Source of the DNA: UTCHB3 sp008363265
Lineage (GTDB): Bacteria > Bacteroidota > Ignavibacteria > Ignavibacteriales > Ignavibacteriaceae
Assembly (NCBI GenBank): GCA_045863055.1
Contig: BTUW01000009.1
Span: 69,243-133,242 of the forward strand
DNA: 64,000 bases
Direction of reading: 5' to 3'
A program made the position numbers and the translations under genes. Shown here in pieces: positions 8,347 to 15,815 of this stretch (positions within the stretch are counted from its first letter, which is position 1; each line of letters begins with the position of its first letter). The notes beneath the pieces are model-generated. The model did not search any database, was not told where the DNA came from, and saw only the letters and a program-made list of their open reading frames with translations.

Positions 8347-9582
8347 ATGAGACGGTTATTCTTAGCAACAATGTTATTTGCCATAATGGCTACGATGGTC
8401 AGCGCGGAAAGCAACTTTCACCGGGGCAGGTTCAACTCTTTCTACTACGAACTGAGACCCTATGGATACTGGATGGAAATCGACAATGTGATAGTCTGGA
8501 AACCTGACCGTGTTCACAGAAACTGGCAGCCCTACACCTACGGCAGGTGGGTGCATACGTCATACGGCTGGTTTTGGGATTCTGATGAGCCTTTTGGGGA
8601 TATTGTGTTTCACTACGGCAGATGGTACTATGACACATGGGAAGGCTGGGTATGGGTACCGGGATATGAGTGGGCGCCTGCATGGGTTGAATGGAGATAC
8701 GATGATGACTATATCGGCTGGGCACCACTTTCACCGTACGCGATCTTCGATGCGAGTTACGGGATCAGATTCTCGATCAATATTGTGATCCCGGTTCATC
8801 ACTGGAGGTTCGTACGGTTCAGGGATTTCCACAGATACGATATCTATAACTTCTACTTCACGGGATATGGTGCCGACAGATGCTACGAAAGGACAAACTC
8901 CTTCTCGAACTACAAGTACCGCGACCGCGTGATAAATGAAGGACCTGATCCACGGATCGTTGAAAAAAGAGGTGGCGGAAACGTAAAAACCCGTGATATC
9001 GACTTCACAGCAGCAAAGGAAAGAGGTAACAACTCCGCTGACGGAAGGGTAAAGGTAAGAAACATCGACCTGAACAGGGGCGACAAGGCCGATACCAAGA
9101 TCGAAATAACACGCACACGCAGCAACGGCGATCTTAAATCCGACAAGGTGGATGCCTCCGCAAGGGAAATCTCGAGAGAGGTGAAGAGAACCGACACTTC
9201 ACGCGACACGAAAAGAAATGATGACTCAAGAACTGTTACGAGAGACGACAACAGACCGGTTACACGGGACAACGGCAACAGCATACGTGAAGTGAAAAGG
9301 GACGATCCAGGTACAACCTCAAGAGGCAACAGCGGCACAACCAGGGAAGTTAAGAAGGACAATTCCGGAACAACTTCAAGAAGCAACGGCAGCTCAACCA
9401 GAGAGGTAAAGAGGGAAGACAACCGCCCCGTGGTAAGGGACAACACCTCGCGAGAAACCAAAAGGGACAACACCGTTAGGGAAACCCCTAAACGCGACAC
9501 AACCCCCCGCTCAACCGGCCGGAGCGACAGTGGAAACTCAGGAAACTCAGGCGGAAGATCCACTGAGAGGAAAAGCAGGTAG
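8347..9582 (+). CDS. Secreted DUF6600-type W/Y-rich protein with charged repeat tail
   Basis: 411 residues from the ATG at 8347, chosen because TTGGAG sits 7 nt upstream and the protein then opens with a clean signal peptide (MRRLFLATMLF to VSAES). Residues about 30-180 are rich in Trp and Tyr with repeated short blocks such as YGRWVHTSYGWFWDS, WVWVPGYEWAPAWVEW and GWAPLSPY, the DUF6600 pattern. From about residue 200 it turns into a low-complexity Arg/Lys/Asp/Thr tail. Within that tail a 19-residue repeat starting REVKRD or REVKKD occurs at least twice, followed by decayed copies. Function unknown; an extracytoplasmic structural or binding role is likely. The tail may be disordered and bind polyanions. 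Confidence 0.75.
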   Translation: MRRLFLATMLFAIMATMVSAESNFHRGRFNSFYYELRPYGYWMEIDNVIVWKPDRVHRNWQPYTYGRWVHTSYGWFWDSDEPFGDIVFHYGRWYYDTWEGWVWVPGYEWAPAWVEWRYDDDYIGWAPLSPYAIFDASYGIRFSINIVIPVHHWRFVRFRDFHRYDIYNFYFTGYGADRCYERTNSFSNYKYRDRVINEGPDPRIVEKRGGGNVKTRDIDFTAAKERGNNSADGRVKVRNIDLNRGDKADTKIEITRTRSNGDLKSDKVDASAREISREVKRTDTSRDTKRNDDSRTVTRDDNRPVTRDNGNSIREVKRDDPGTTSRGNSGTTREVKKDNSGTTSRSNGSSTREVKREDNRPVVRDNTSRETKRDNTVRETPKRDTTPRSTGRSDSGNSGNSGGRSTERKSR

Positions 9583-9588
9583 TTTTAA

Positions 9589-9660
9589 GGCTGAAGGATG
9601 AGGGCTGAAGGCTGAAAGTAAATGTATGAAGTATGATAAATAGTGGTTGAATGATGGTTA
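9589..9660. repeat. Heptamer tandem array, block 1
   Basis: In 7-bp phase: GGCTGAA, GGATGAG, GGCTGAA, GGCTGAA (9589-9616), then decayed heptamers (GTATGAA, GTATGAT, GGTTGAA) to about 9658. It begins 6 nt after the DUF6600 stop codon and ends at a hairpin terminator. Confidence 0.7.
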
Positions 9661-9662
9661 CG

Positions 9663-9694
9663 AGAGGCTGTCCGAAAGGATGGCCTCTTTTTTT
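9663..9694 (+). terminator. Rho-independent terminator
   Basis: AGAGGC-TG-TCC (9663-9673), loop GAAA, GGA-TG-GCCTCT (9678-9688), then a run of T (9688-9694). Ends the DUF6600 transcript. Confidence 0.85.
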
Positions 9695-9722
9695 AGTGAT
9701 CAGTGATCAGTGATCAGTGATA
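9695..9722. repeat. Heptamer tandem array, block 2
   Basis: AGTGATC three times and AGTGATA once, exactly head to tail, directly after the terminator's T-run. Confidence 0.85.
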
Positions 9723-9750
9723 AATATTCACCCTTTAGCCGACAAAAAAT

Positions 9751-9774
9751 AACATTTAACATTTAACATTTAAG
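9751..9774. repeat. Heptamer tandem array, block 3
   Basis: AACATTT three times (9751-9771) followed by a decayed AAGTTT. It lies inside the promoter region of the acyl-CoA dehydrogenase gene. Confidence 0.8.
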
Positions 9775-9787
9775 TTTACTATTTTTG
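9755..9787 (+). promoter_or_regulatory. Bacteroidota-type promoter candidate for the acyl-CoA dehydrogenase
   Basis: TATTTTTG at 9780-9787 is an exact TAnnTTTG (-7 box). The -33 position holds TTTA (9755-9758), one base off TTTG, at 21-bp spacing; that TTTA comes from the AACATTT array. The start codon is 43 nt downstream with GGAG between. Confidence 0.5.
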
Positions 9788-9829
9788 TAGAAAGGAAATT
9801 TCGGAGATCAAAACAGAAAAGGATTCAGA

Positions 9830-10969
9830 ATGAATTTTGAGTTGACTGAAGAACAGTTGATGATTCAGCAAACCGCGAGAGAGTTTGCACAGGAAAAGAT
9901 CGCTCCAAGTGCTGTTGAGAGGGACCTTAAGGAAGAGTTTCCCCACGATATTATTAAGGAGCTCGGTGAGCTTGGCTTCATGGGTATGATGGTTTCACCC
10001 GATTGGGGTGGTGCCGGACTCGATACCGTGAGCTATGTTCTCGCGATGTCAGAAATATCGAAAGTTGATGCAAGTGTTGGCGTTATAATGTCGGTTAACA
10101 ACTCGCTTGTTTGCTGGGGCCTTGAGCATTACGGTTCAGATTTTATTAAAGACAAATATCTCAGACCTCTAGCACTGGGAGAAAAACTGGGTGCTTTTGC
10201 CCTGTCAGAGCCTGAAGCCGGTAGCGATGCCACAAATCAGCATACCGAGGCGGTAAGGGATGGCGATCACTGGTCGATAAACGGTATTAAGAACTGGATA
10301 ACCAACGGCAAAACAGCCGACTACTATCTCGTGATGGCCCAAACCAACCGCGAACTCCGCCACAAAGGCATCACCACCTTCCTGGTCGAAAAGGGAACCC
10401 CCGGTTTCGATCAGGCCAAGAAAGAAGACAAGCTGGGTATCCGTTCTTCAGACACTTGCTCGCTTACATTCAACGATGCCCGTGTTCCTCACGAAAATAT
10501 CGTTTGGGAAGAAGGAAAAGGTTTCAATTTTGCGATGAAGACGCTTAATGGCGGAAGGATCGGAATTGCTGCCCAGGCGCTTGGTATTGCTGAAGCATCA
10601 CTCGAAGCTGCCGTAAATTATTCCAAAACGAGAAAAGCATTCGGAACCGAGATCAAGAATCATCAGGCGATTCAGTTCAAGCTCGCTGACATGGCTGTTC
10701 AGGTTGAAGCTGCCAAACTCCTGATCCTTGAAGCGGCAGCTCTGAAAGATGCCGGCAAGGATTACACAAAGCAGGCGGCGATGGCGAAACTTTATGCCTC
10801 GAAAGCTGCGGTTGACTGTGCCCTTGAAGCGATCCAGATACACGGCGGTTATGGCTATGTAAGAGAATACCTGGTTGAAAGATACCTCCGCGACGCGAAG
10901 ATCACTGAGATATACGAAGGTACCTCGGAGATACAGCGGGTCGTTATTGCACGCGAGTTGCTGAAGTAA
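9830..10969 (+). CDS. Acyl-CoA dehydrogenase (short-chain, butyryl-CoA type)
   Basis: 379 residues, full family length. FAD enzyme that makes the alpha-beta double bond in acyl-CoA. Visible are the N-terminal helical domain (LTEEQLMIQQTAREFAQEKI), the central beta-domain with AFALSEPEAGSDA and NGIKNWITNG, and the C-terminal domain with ALEAIQIHGGYGYVREY. IYEGTSEIQR holds the catalytic base Glu363 at the position used by short- and medium-chain enzymes. It has its own promoter and no electron-transfer flavoprotein genes nearby, so it is monocistronic here. Chain-length preference is inferred from overall similarity only. Confidence 0.92.
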   Translation: MNFELTEEQLMIQQTAREFAQEKIAPSAVERDLKEEFPHDIIKELGELGFMGMMVSPDWGGAGLDTVSYVLAMSEISKVDASVGVIMSVNNSLVCWGLEHYGSDFIKDKYLRPLALGEKLGAFALSEPEAGSDATNQHTEAVRDGDHWSINGIKNWITNGKTADYYLVMAQTNRELRHKGITTFLVEKGTPGFDQAKKEDKLGIRSSDTCSLTFNDARVPHENIVWEEGKGFNFAMKTLNGGRIGIAAQALGIAEASLEAAVNYSKTRKAFGTEIKNHQAIQFKLADMAVQVEAAKLLILEAAALKDAGKDYTKQAAMAKLYASKAAVDCALEAIQIHGGYGYVREYLVERYLRDAKITEIYEGTSEIQRVVIARELLK

Positions 10970-10999
10970 AACTCACAACTCTTAAGATTTTCGGCAAGT

Positions 11000-11025
11000 G
11001 GGGAAGGACCTTCCGGTTCTTCCCC
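11000..11025. other. GC-rich stem-loop without T-run
   Basis: GGGGAAGGACC (11000-11010), loop TTCC, GGTTCTTCCCC (11015-11025); one G-U pair, otherwise perfect 11-bp stem. It lies between the acyl-CoA dehydrogenase and the YidD-like gene. No poly-T follows, so it is more likely an mRNA 3'-end or processing hairpin than an intrinsic terminator. Confidence 0.55.
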
Positions 11026-11060
11026 TGAGCCGGTCCCATCAAAAGAACAGAAGACCCTGA

Positions 11061-11459
11061 ATGGCATCTTACAGATCACTTGCAGTATTTCTCATTCTAT
11101 CATTTCCCCTGTTATCTCAGGCATGGCAGCCCGCCGTGGTTGATTACACAGAGGAGATGCCAGTGAAGAAAAAATACTATGAGATCAGTGGTGATTTCTC
11201 TGAAGTGGCGTTCAAAATACTGGTGAACGGCTACAGGCTGATAATCTCTGAACCTGATGGCGACAACTGTCCCTTCACCCCGAGTTGTTCCCGTTTTTTC
11301 ATCGAATCACTTCAACAGACAAATGTTTTTGAGGCCGTTTTGATGGCCTCCGACAGGCTCATTCGTGATACAAGTTTCGGCAACAAACACGAGCATTACC
11401 ACATCGATAAATTCGGCCGGCTCATCGATCCACCCTCCCGGTATCTTGATCTTGATTAA
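11061..11459 (+). CDS. YidD-like membrane protein insertion efficiency factor with signal peptide
   Basis: 132 residues. The YidD core is clear: an amphipathic NGYRLIISEP helix followed by NCPFTPSCSRFFIESL (residues 69-84), with both conserved cysteines and the PxCSRF block. Standard YidD proteins are about 70-85 residues, start with the helix, and help YidC/Sec insert inner-membrane proteins. This one has about 50 extra N-terminal residues that begin with a signal peptide (MASYRSLAVF to SQAWQ), which would put the domain outside the cytoplasm. It overlaps the next gene, and the pair continues into a second similar membrane protein, so the three likely form one operon. Confidence 0.72.
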   Translation: MASYRSLAVFLILSFPLLSQAWQPAVVDYTEEMPVKKKYYEISGDFSEVAFKILVNGYRLIISEPDGDNCPFTPSCSRFFIESLQQTNVFEAVLMASDRLIRDTSFGNKHEHYHIDKFGRLIDPPSRYLDLD

Positions 11460-12285
11460 ACCCGGACTTCTTTTCCTCATTTGGTTGTTAGGGGCGACTT
11501 TTCTCTTCGCCCAGAGTCCTCTGTTCACTCCTGAGAAGAGATTCTCATTCGGGAAACATCTTCTCCGCACCGGCCACGCCGAAAAAGCGAGATCAGAGTT
11601 CTTATCTCTTTCCGGGACAAGTCTTTTCGACTCAAAAATCAAACTGCTCATAGATATCTGTGGAATTGAGGCCGGCGACACCAACACTGAGTATTTCTCA
11701 AACATGAGCCCTGTACTGTCATACGCAATAGGGAAAAAAGAGTTTGAACTAAAAGGGAGGTTTGAGTATCAACCGGGGATAGACTCAGAAGAGGGAAGCA
11801 CCCTTACAACAAGTTATTTAAAACTGAAGATCCTATCCGATATAAAGAACGGAAGCATCGGGAAAGAGGACCTTGAGAAAGTTTATTTATTCGGTGAAAA
11901 GGGCTCACGATTCCTTTTGGAGAATCTTGAGAAACGGGTGGATCCGGACGAAAAGTCACCCCTTTTCGCGGGAATACTCTCCACGATCTTCCCCGGGGCA
12001 GGCAGGATCTACACAGGCGATTATGGAGAGGCTGCCGCGAGCATGCTTCTAACCGGGATTTTCGGTTATCTGGCCTACTCTAATTTCATTGACGGCTATC
12101 CCCGGAGTGGTATAATATTCAGTTCGATCGCCCTCTTTTTCAACGCCGGCAATATTTACGGCAGCGTGCTTTCGGCCAAAACATACAACAGGGAAGCCAA
12201 AGAAAGAACTGAGAAGGAATTTTACGATTACTATTATGGCGAGAAGCCGCTACCACCCCCCCTTGAAATCGTGGAGGAAGAGTGA
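11452..12285 (+). CDS. Exported membrane protein with C-terminal PGAG..Y.G hydrophobic module (DUF5683-like), first of pair
   Basis: The frame is open from 11365, but residues before about 11446 only mirror the YidD gene. A TTG at 11452 overlapping the upstream TAA gives a start followed directly by a signal peptide (KPGLLFLIWLLGATFLFAQ), so I use it; a TTG at 11446 is equally possible. About 277 residues. A helical, TPR-like middle (RTGHAEKARSEFLSL) precedes a C-terminal module FPGAGRIYTGDYGEAAAS with two or more hydrophobic helices. The same order and motif recur in the next gene, so they look like diverged duplicates. Function unknown; the neighbouring YidD-like gene suggests envelope assembly. 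Confidence 0.6.
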   Translation: MIKPGLLFLIWLLGATFLFAQSPLFTPEKRFSFGKHLLRTGHAEKARSEFLSLSGTSLFDSKIKLLIDICGIEAGDTNTEYFSNMSPVLSYAIGKKEFELKGRFEYQPGIDSEEGSTLTTSYLKLKILSDIKNGSIGKEDLEKVYLFGEKGSRFLLENLEKRVDPDEKSPLFAGILSTIFPGAGRIYTGDYGEAAASMLLTGIFGYLAYSNFIDGYPRSGIIFSSIALFFNAGNIYGSVLSAKTYNREAKERTEKEFYDYYYGEKPLPPPLEIVEEE

Positions 12286-13121
12286 TGCGAAGGCTGTTCT
12301 TTCTCCAATTCTTGTTATTTTTGATGTTGCCAAAAGTTATAAATGGGCAAACTGATCCACTCGCCATGCAGATGGCATTTGCCGATTCACTTTTCAGTGC
12401 GGGCAAATTCTACGATGCGTTCATTGAAGCCGAACGGCTGGCGTTCTTTGACACGCTCAGAGCGGGACTTTACTGGAGCACTTTTCTGAGAGGAAAGTGC
12501 CTCAAAGAGACGGGTCAGTTCAAAGATGCAAGAAAATTCTTCGAAACAGCATCTTTATCCACCTCTGACAGAAACCGGAAATTTGAAGCCGAGGTGGAGA
12601 TACTGAAGGTTTTGATACTTGAAAGGCGTTTCAGACAATTTGATGACCGTTCAGCAAAACTTGAAAAAGTTTTTCCTGAGAAAGGAAAAGAGTTCGCCTA
12701 CTGGAAGGGGTGGCGCCACATCTTCGCGGGGGAGTGGGATGATGCCAAAGAGAGCCTCAGTAGAGCCGGTAATTCAGATGACCTGATCGCCTTGTGTGAT
12801 TCGGCCGAGGACAAAAGTTACTCTATGACTCTCGGGATGGTAATGTCGGCGATACTTCCCGGGGCCGGACAGGTTTATGCGGGGGAGTACATTAATCCTG
12901 TCATCACAATGGCTTGGGTTGCTTTCGGGAGCTGGCTCGTGGTCGACGCGATCAAAGCGCACAGATATTTCGATGCATTTATAGAGGCGAACTATATTAT
13001 GCTCAGATTTTACAGAGGAAACCTTTCTTACACATACGACCTCATTACGAGTAAGAACACTGAAATAAAGAACGGCATTTTACGATTTTTACAAAATAAT
13101 TATAAAGGACCAAAACCTTGA
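12285..13121 (+). CDS. Exported TPR-like protein with PGAG..Y.G hydrophobic module (DUF5683-like), second of pair
   Basis: 278 residues from an ATG whose A is the last base of the previous stop (TGATG), with GGAGGAAG upstream; a GTG 3 nt earlier is possible. Signal peptide (RRLFFLQFLLFLMLPKVINGQ), helical repeats in the middle (AGKFYDAFIEAERLAFFDTL, TGQFKDARKFFETASL), then ILPGAGQVYAGEYINP and membrane helices. Same architecture as the preceding gene. The two and the YidD-like protein are linked by overlaps, which implies coordinated synthesis. No biochemical role is known to me. Confidence 0.62.
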   Translation: MRRLFFLQFLLFLMLPKVINGQTDPLAMQMAFADSLFSAGKFYDAFIEAERLAFFDTLRAGLYWSTFLRGKCLKETGQFKDARKFFETASLSTSDRNRKFEAEVEILKVLILERRFRQFDDRSAKLEKVFPEKGKEFAYWKGWRHIFAGEWDDAKESLSRAGNSDDLIALCDSAEDKSYSMTLGMVMSAILPGAGQVYAGEYINPVITMAWVAFGSWLVVDAIKAHRYFDAFIEANYIMLRFYRGNLSYTYDLITSKNTEIKNGILRFLQNNYKGPKP

Positions 13122-13537
13122 AGATCTCAGAAGAACTGGTTTGGGAACTTACCAATAAAGCAATTGATGAACTCGGCGCTGGTGCAACGCCTGAGATGGT
13201 TAAAGAATATGTTGAGCGGGAACTCTCGAAAGTCCGGCAGATACCCGGGACCACCGAAAAATTTGAGGGCAGGGTTATCGTGACCTCTTTCGGACTGAAC
13301 AAACCGGGAATTGTAGCCCGTATCACCGGCTGCCTCGCTGAAATGGAGATCGACCTCCAGGATATCAGTCAAAAGATCATGCAGAATTTCTACACTTTGA
13401 TCATGATAATCGACATCACTTCATCACCAAAGAATCTGAAAGAGATCCAGGAGGAACTTCAGAAAGTGGCCTCCGAGCTGAACGTGAAGATTTACGCCCA
13501 GCATGAGGATATTTTTCAGTATATGTTTAGGATTTAG
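13118..13537 (+). CDS. ACT-domain protein, UPF0237 family
   Basis: 139 residues starting at a TTG that overlaps the upstream TGA by 4 nt; AAGGACC lies in front. Residues 1-45 are a helical extension not present in short UPF0237 proteins. Residues about 48-139 form an ACT domain (GRVIVTSFGLNKPGIVARITGCLAEMEIDLQDISQ is the typical ligand-binding strand-helix, positions described rather than interpreted). ACT domains bind amino acids and usually regulate. UPF0237 genes nearly always sit next to a UPF0210 gene, as here (134 nt downstream), so the two probably act together. The target is unknown. Confidence 0.85.
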   Translation: MKISEELVWELTNKAIDELGAGATPEMVKEYVERELSKVRQIPGTTEKFEGRVIVTSFGLNKPGIVARITGCLAEMEIDLQDISQKIMQNFYTLIMIIDITSSPKNLKEIQEELQKVASELNVKIYAQHEDIFQYMFRI

Positions 13538-13606
13538 TGTGGAGTGTTTGGGGTTTGGGGTGGGGATTCTATAGTGTAGAGTGTAGAGTGTGGAGTGTGG
13601 AGTATT
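13537..13606. repeat. Heptamer tandem array, block 4
   Basis: Ten units in strict 7-bp phase: GTGTGGA, GTGTTTG, GGGTTTG, GGGTGGG, GATTCTA, TAGTGTA, GAGTGTA, GAGTGTG, GAGTGTG, GAGTATT. The first base is the last base of the ACT gene's stop codon. Confidence 0.8.
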
Positions 13607-13619
13607 CAAGTTAACAGAT

Positions 13620-13659
13620 GTTCTTAGGTTCTTGAGTTCCTAAGTTCTTAAGTTCTAAA
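13620..13659. repeat. Octamer tandem array, block 5
   Basis: Five 8-bp units: GTTCTTAG, GTTCTTGA, GTTCCTAA, GTTCTTAA, GTTCTAAA. It is the same octamer family as the large array at 59.7-60.1 kb. It ends 12 nt before the UPF0210 start codon. Confidence 0.8.
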
Positions 13660-13671
13660 AAAAGATAAGAT

Positions 13672-15033
13672 ATGAATTTCGATTTTACAGAAGTATTGGA
13701 AACCATCATGATGAGCGAAGTGGAGCACTTCGACATCAGAACTGTGACAATGGGGATAAACCTCAGGGATTGCAGCGACAGAAATATTAATGTGGTCACA
13801 CAGAAGATCTACGAGAAGATCACCCGTCTGGCCGGGAACCATGTAAAGAATGCCGAGTCGATAGAAGCTGCATACGGACTCCGTATTGCAAACAAGAGGG
13901 TGGCGGTTACACCTGTCTCGTTCATTGGTGATTCCTTCTCACCGGAAGAGTATGTGAAGATCGCTGAAGCGATGGACAGGGCAGCTCATGAAATCGGTAT
14001 TGATTACATCGGCGGTTACTCGGCCCTCGTTCAGAAAGGGATGACCCCGGGTGAAAAGAATTTTATCCTTTCGATCCCGCAGGCACTTTCGACCACTAAA
14101 AAGGTCTGTTCGAGCGTTAACATCGGCTCGACCAAAGCTGGAATTAATATCGACGCGATCAAGATGATGGCTCAGGTGATCAAAGATACTGCTTACATTA
14201 CCCGTGATGCTTGGTCGATCGGCTGTGCTAAACTTGTTGTGTTCTGTAACGCGGTTGAGGATAACCCCTTTATCGCCGGTGCTTTTCATGGTATAACCGA
14301 AGGTGATGCCACACTGAATGTTGGTGTGAGCGGCCCGGGTGTCGTGCTCGAAGCCCTTAAGAATCACAAGGGTGCTTCGATCCAGGAAATCGCTGAAGTG
14401 ATCAAAAAGACAGCTTTCAAGATCACCCGGGCCGGTGAACTTGTTGGCAGAAAAGTCGCTGAAAAAGACGGCGTTGAGTTTGGGATCGTTGATATTTCAC
14501 TTGCTCCAACACCTGCAGAAGGCGACAGTATTGCTGATATTCTGAAAGAGATCGGCCTCGAGGATGTTGGTGCCCCCGGTACCACAGCAGCGCTTGCCAT
14601 GCTTAACGACAGTGTGAAAAAGGGCGGGCTGATGGCCAGTTCATCTGTGGGTGGACTTAGTGGTGCTTTCATCCCTGTGAGTGAAGATCAGGGTATGATC
14701 TCGGCGGCGGAGAAAGGACATCTGACGATTGAAAAGCTTGAAGCAATGACGGCTGTTTGTTCGGTCGGCCTCGATATGGTTGCCATTCCCGGTGATACGC
14801 CTGTTAACACCATCGCGGGAATAATAGCTGACGAAGCCGCAATTGGACTCATCAACGAAAAAACAACGGCATGCCGACTTATCCCGGCTTACGGTAAAGG
14901 TGTTGGAGAGTCGGTTGACTATGGTGGACTGCTTGGCAAGGCACCGATCATGCCCGTGAAGGTTTTGAGCTCTGATGTTTTCTTTAATCGTGGCGGGAAA
15001 ATACCGGCCCCGGTGCGAAGTCTGACGAATTAG
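13672..15033 (+). CDS. UPF0210 (PFL-like, DUF711) family protein
   Basis: 453 residues, full family length. It opens with FTEVLETIMMSEVEHFDIRTVTMGI, as UPF0210 proteins do, and contains VCSSVNIGSTKAGINIDAI, GEGDATLNVGVSGPG-type glycine loops (here TEGDATLNVGVSGPGV) and VSLDM-type C-terminal blocks (SVGLDMVAIPGDTP). The fold resembles glycyl-radical enzymes but the family lacks a proven reaction, so I give none. It is cytoplasmic and paired with the ACT-domain gene upstream. The intervening 134 bp are filled by two tandem arrays, which is unusual for this gene pair. Confidence 0.88.
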   Translation: MNFDFTEVLETIMMSEVEHFDIRTVTMGINLRDCSDRNINVVTQKIYEKITRLAGNHVKNAESIEAAYGLRIANKRVAVTPVSFIGDSFSPEEYVKIAEAMDRAAHEIGIDYIGGYSALVQKGMTPGEKNFILSIPQALSTTKKVCSSVNIGSTKAGINIDAIKMMAQVIKDTAYITRDAWSIGCAKLVVFCNAVEDNPFIAGAFHGITEGDATLNVGVSGPGVVLEALKNHKGASIQEIAEVIKKTAFKITRAGELVGRKVAEKDGVEFGIVDISLAPTPAEGDSIADILKEIGLEDVGAPGTTAALAMLNDSVKKGGLMASSSVGGLSGAFIPVSEDQGMISAAEKGHLTIEKLEAMTAVCSVGLDMVAIPGDTPVNTIAGIIADEAAIGLINEKTTACRLIPAYGKGVGESVDYGGLLGKAPIMPVKVLSSDVFFNRGGKIPAPVRSLTN

Positions 15034-15052
15034 CAGTTTATCTGTTGAGTTT

Positions 15053-15090
15053 AATACCCGGCATTGATCTGATCAGTGCCGGGTATTTTT
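15053..15090. terminator. Bidirectional terminator, long near-perfect palindrome
   Basis: Arms 15053-15069 (AATACCCGGCATTGATC) and 15071-15087, 17 bp with one G-U pair, around a single T. T-runs or A-runs on the outer sides serve the UPF0210 gene (+) and the gene ending at 15100 (-). Confidence 0.8.
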
Positions 15091-15099
15091 GTTTGGAAA

Positions 15100-15561
15100 T
15101 TACTCTTTATCGTAAGTTTTTGTCAGTGATAGAAGGGCAATTCCGTCTTCCCCCGCGAAAGTTAGCAGCACAACACCCGCATCGGCGAAATAGTACTCTG
15201 AAACCATGTCTGTATTAAAGGTCTTGGTTGGGGGTCCAAGATAACCTGCGGCCTTCTCCATACTGGAGCCAATCGGGATTAAAAGTCCTTCAAAAATGAT
15301 TACTGAGTTGGGATCATCACTAATCACTTCCGTGACAACACCGTTATCATCAAATGTTATGCTGATGTTTGTACTGTCGAACAGCCACAGGTTATCGTCA
15401 TATCCCTCGGATGTCGGATGAGGGAAAACCGCCTTCACCTGCTCTTTGGTCATGCCTAGAGATATTCCGTCGAGAGTTGTTGGTTGCTTCTCCGTGGCAT
15501 CCTGGGCAAAGATGATATGTGATGATAAGACCACTAAAAACAGTACTGAAATAACGCGCAT
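15100..15561 (-). CDS. Exported BamE/SmpA-like small protein
   Basis: 153 residues with a signal peptide (MRVISVLFLVVLSSHIIFAQ). The mature part starts LDGISLGMTKEQVKAVF, and a second similar unit reads LLIPIGSSMEKAAGYLGPPT. The GMTKEQV signature is typical of the BamE/SmpA-like or DUF3862-like two-layer fold found in many periplasmic proteins. No lipobox is seen. It is monocistronic between a bidirectional terminator and the divergent miaB. Role unknown. Confidence 0.6.
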   Translation of the reverse strand: MRVISVLFLVVLSSHIIFAQDATEKQPTTLDGISLGMTKEQVKAVFPHPTSEGYDDNLWLFDSTNISITFDDNGVVTEVISDDPNSVIIFEGLLIPIGSSMEKAAGYLGPPTKTFNTDMVSEYYFADAGVVLLTFAGEDGIALLSLTKTYDKE

Positions 15562-15815
15562 ACGAGCTCCTTTAATTGGATTAAAAACTCTCCATTAAAC
15601 ATTACAATTTATAAAAAGTTTCTGATAATTTCCACTCTCCTTCATTTTATTCCTGCGCACTTAATATAAAAAAATTCATGCTGTATGACAAAATGGCATA
15701 GAGAATTGTTGAGTACCCGCTCGAAAGACCGAAAATGATTATATTGAACGTTTAAAATATTCACTTTCCGGGAGTGTGATCCCGCGACACCATTTCAAAC
15801 AAAAATGAAGATTTG

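Noticed and set aside
8374..9563. Long antisense ORFs inside the DUF6600 gene
   Set aside because: They mirror the repetitive charged tail and lack family features; the + strand frame has the signal peptide and domain match.
11000..11025. Rho-independent terminator after the acyl-CoA dehydrogenase
   Set aside because: The stem is strong, but no T-run follows on either side.
15562..15815. Small gene or RNA in the 254-bp space before miaB
   Set aside because: AT-rich with no ORF of coding character, no tRNA-like fold and no clear promoter pair; only divergent promoters are expected there.
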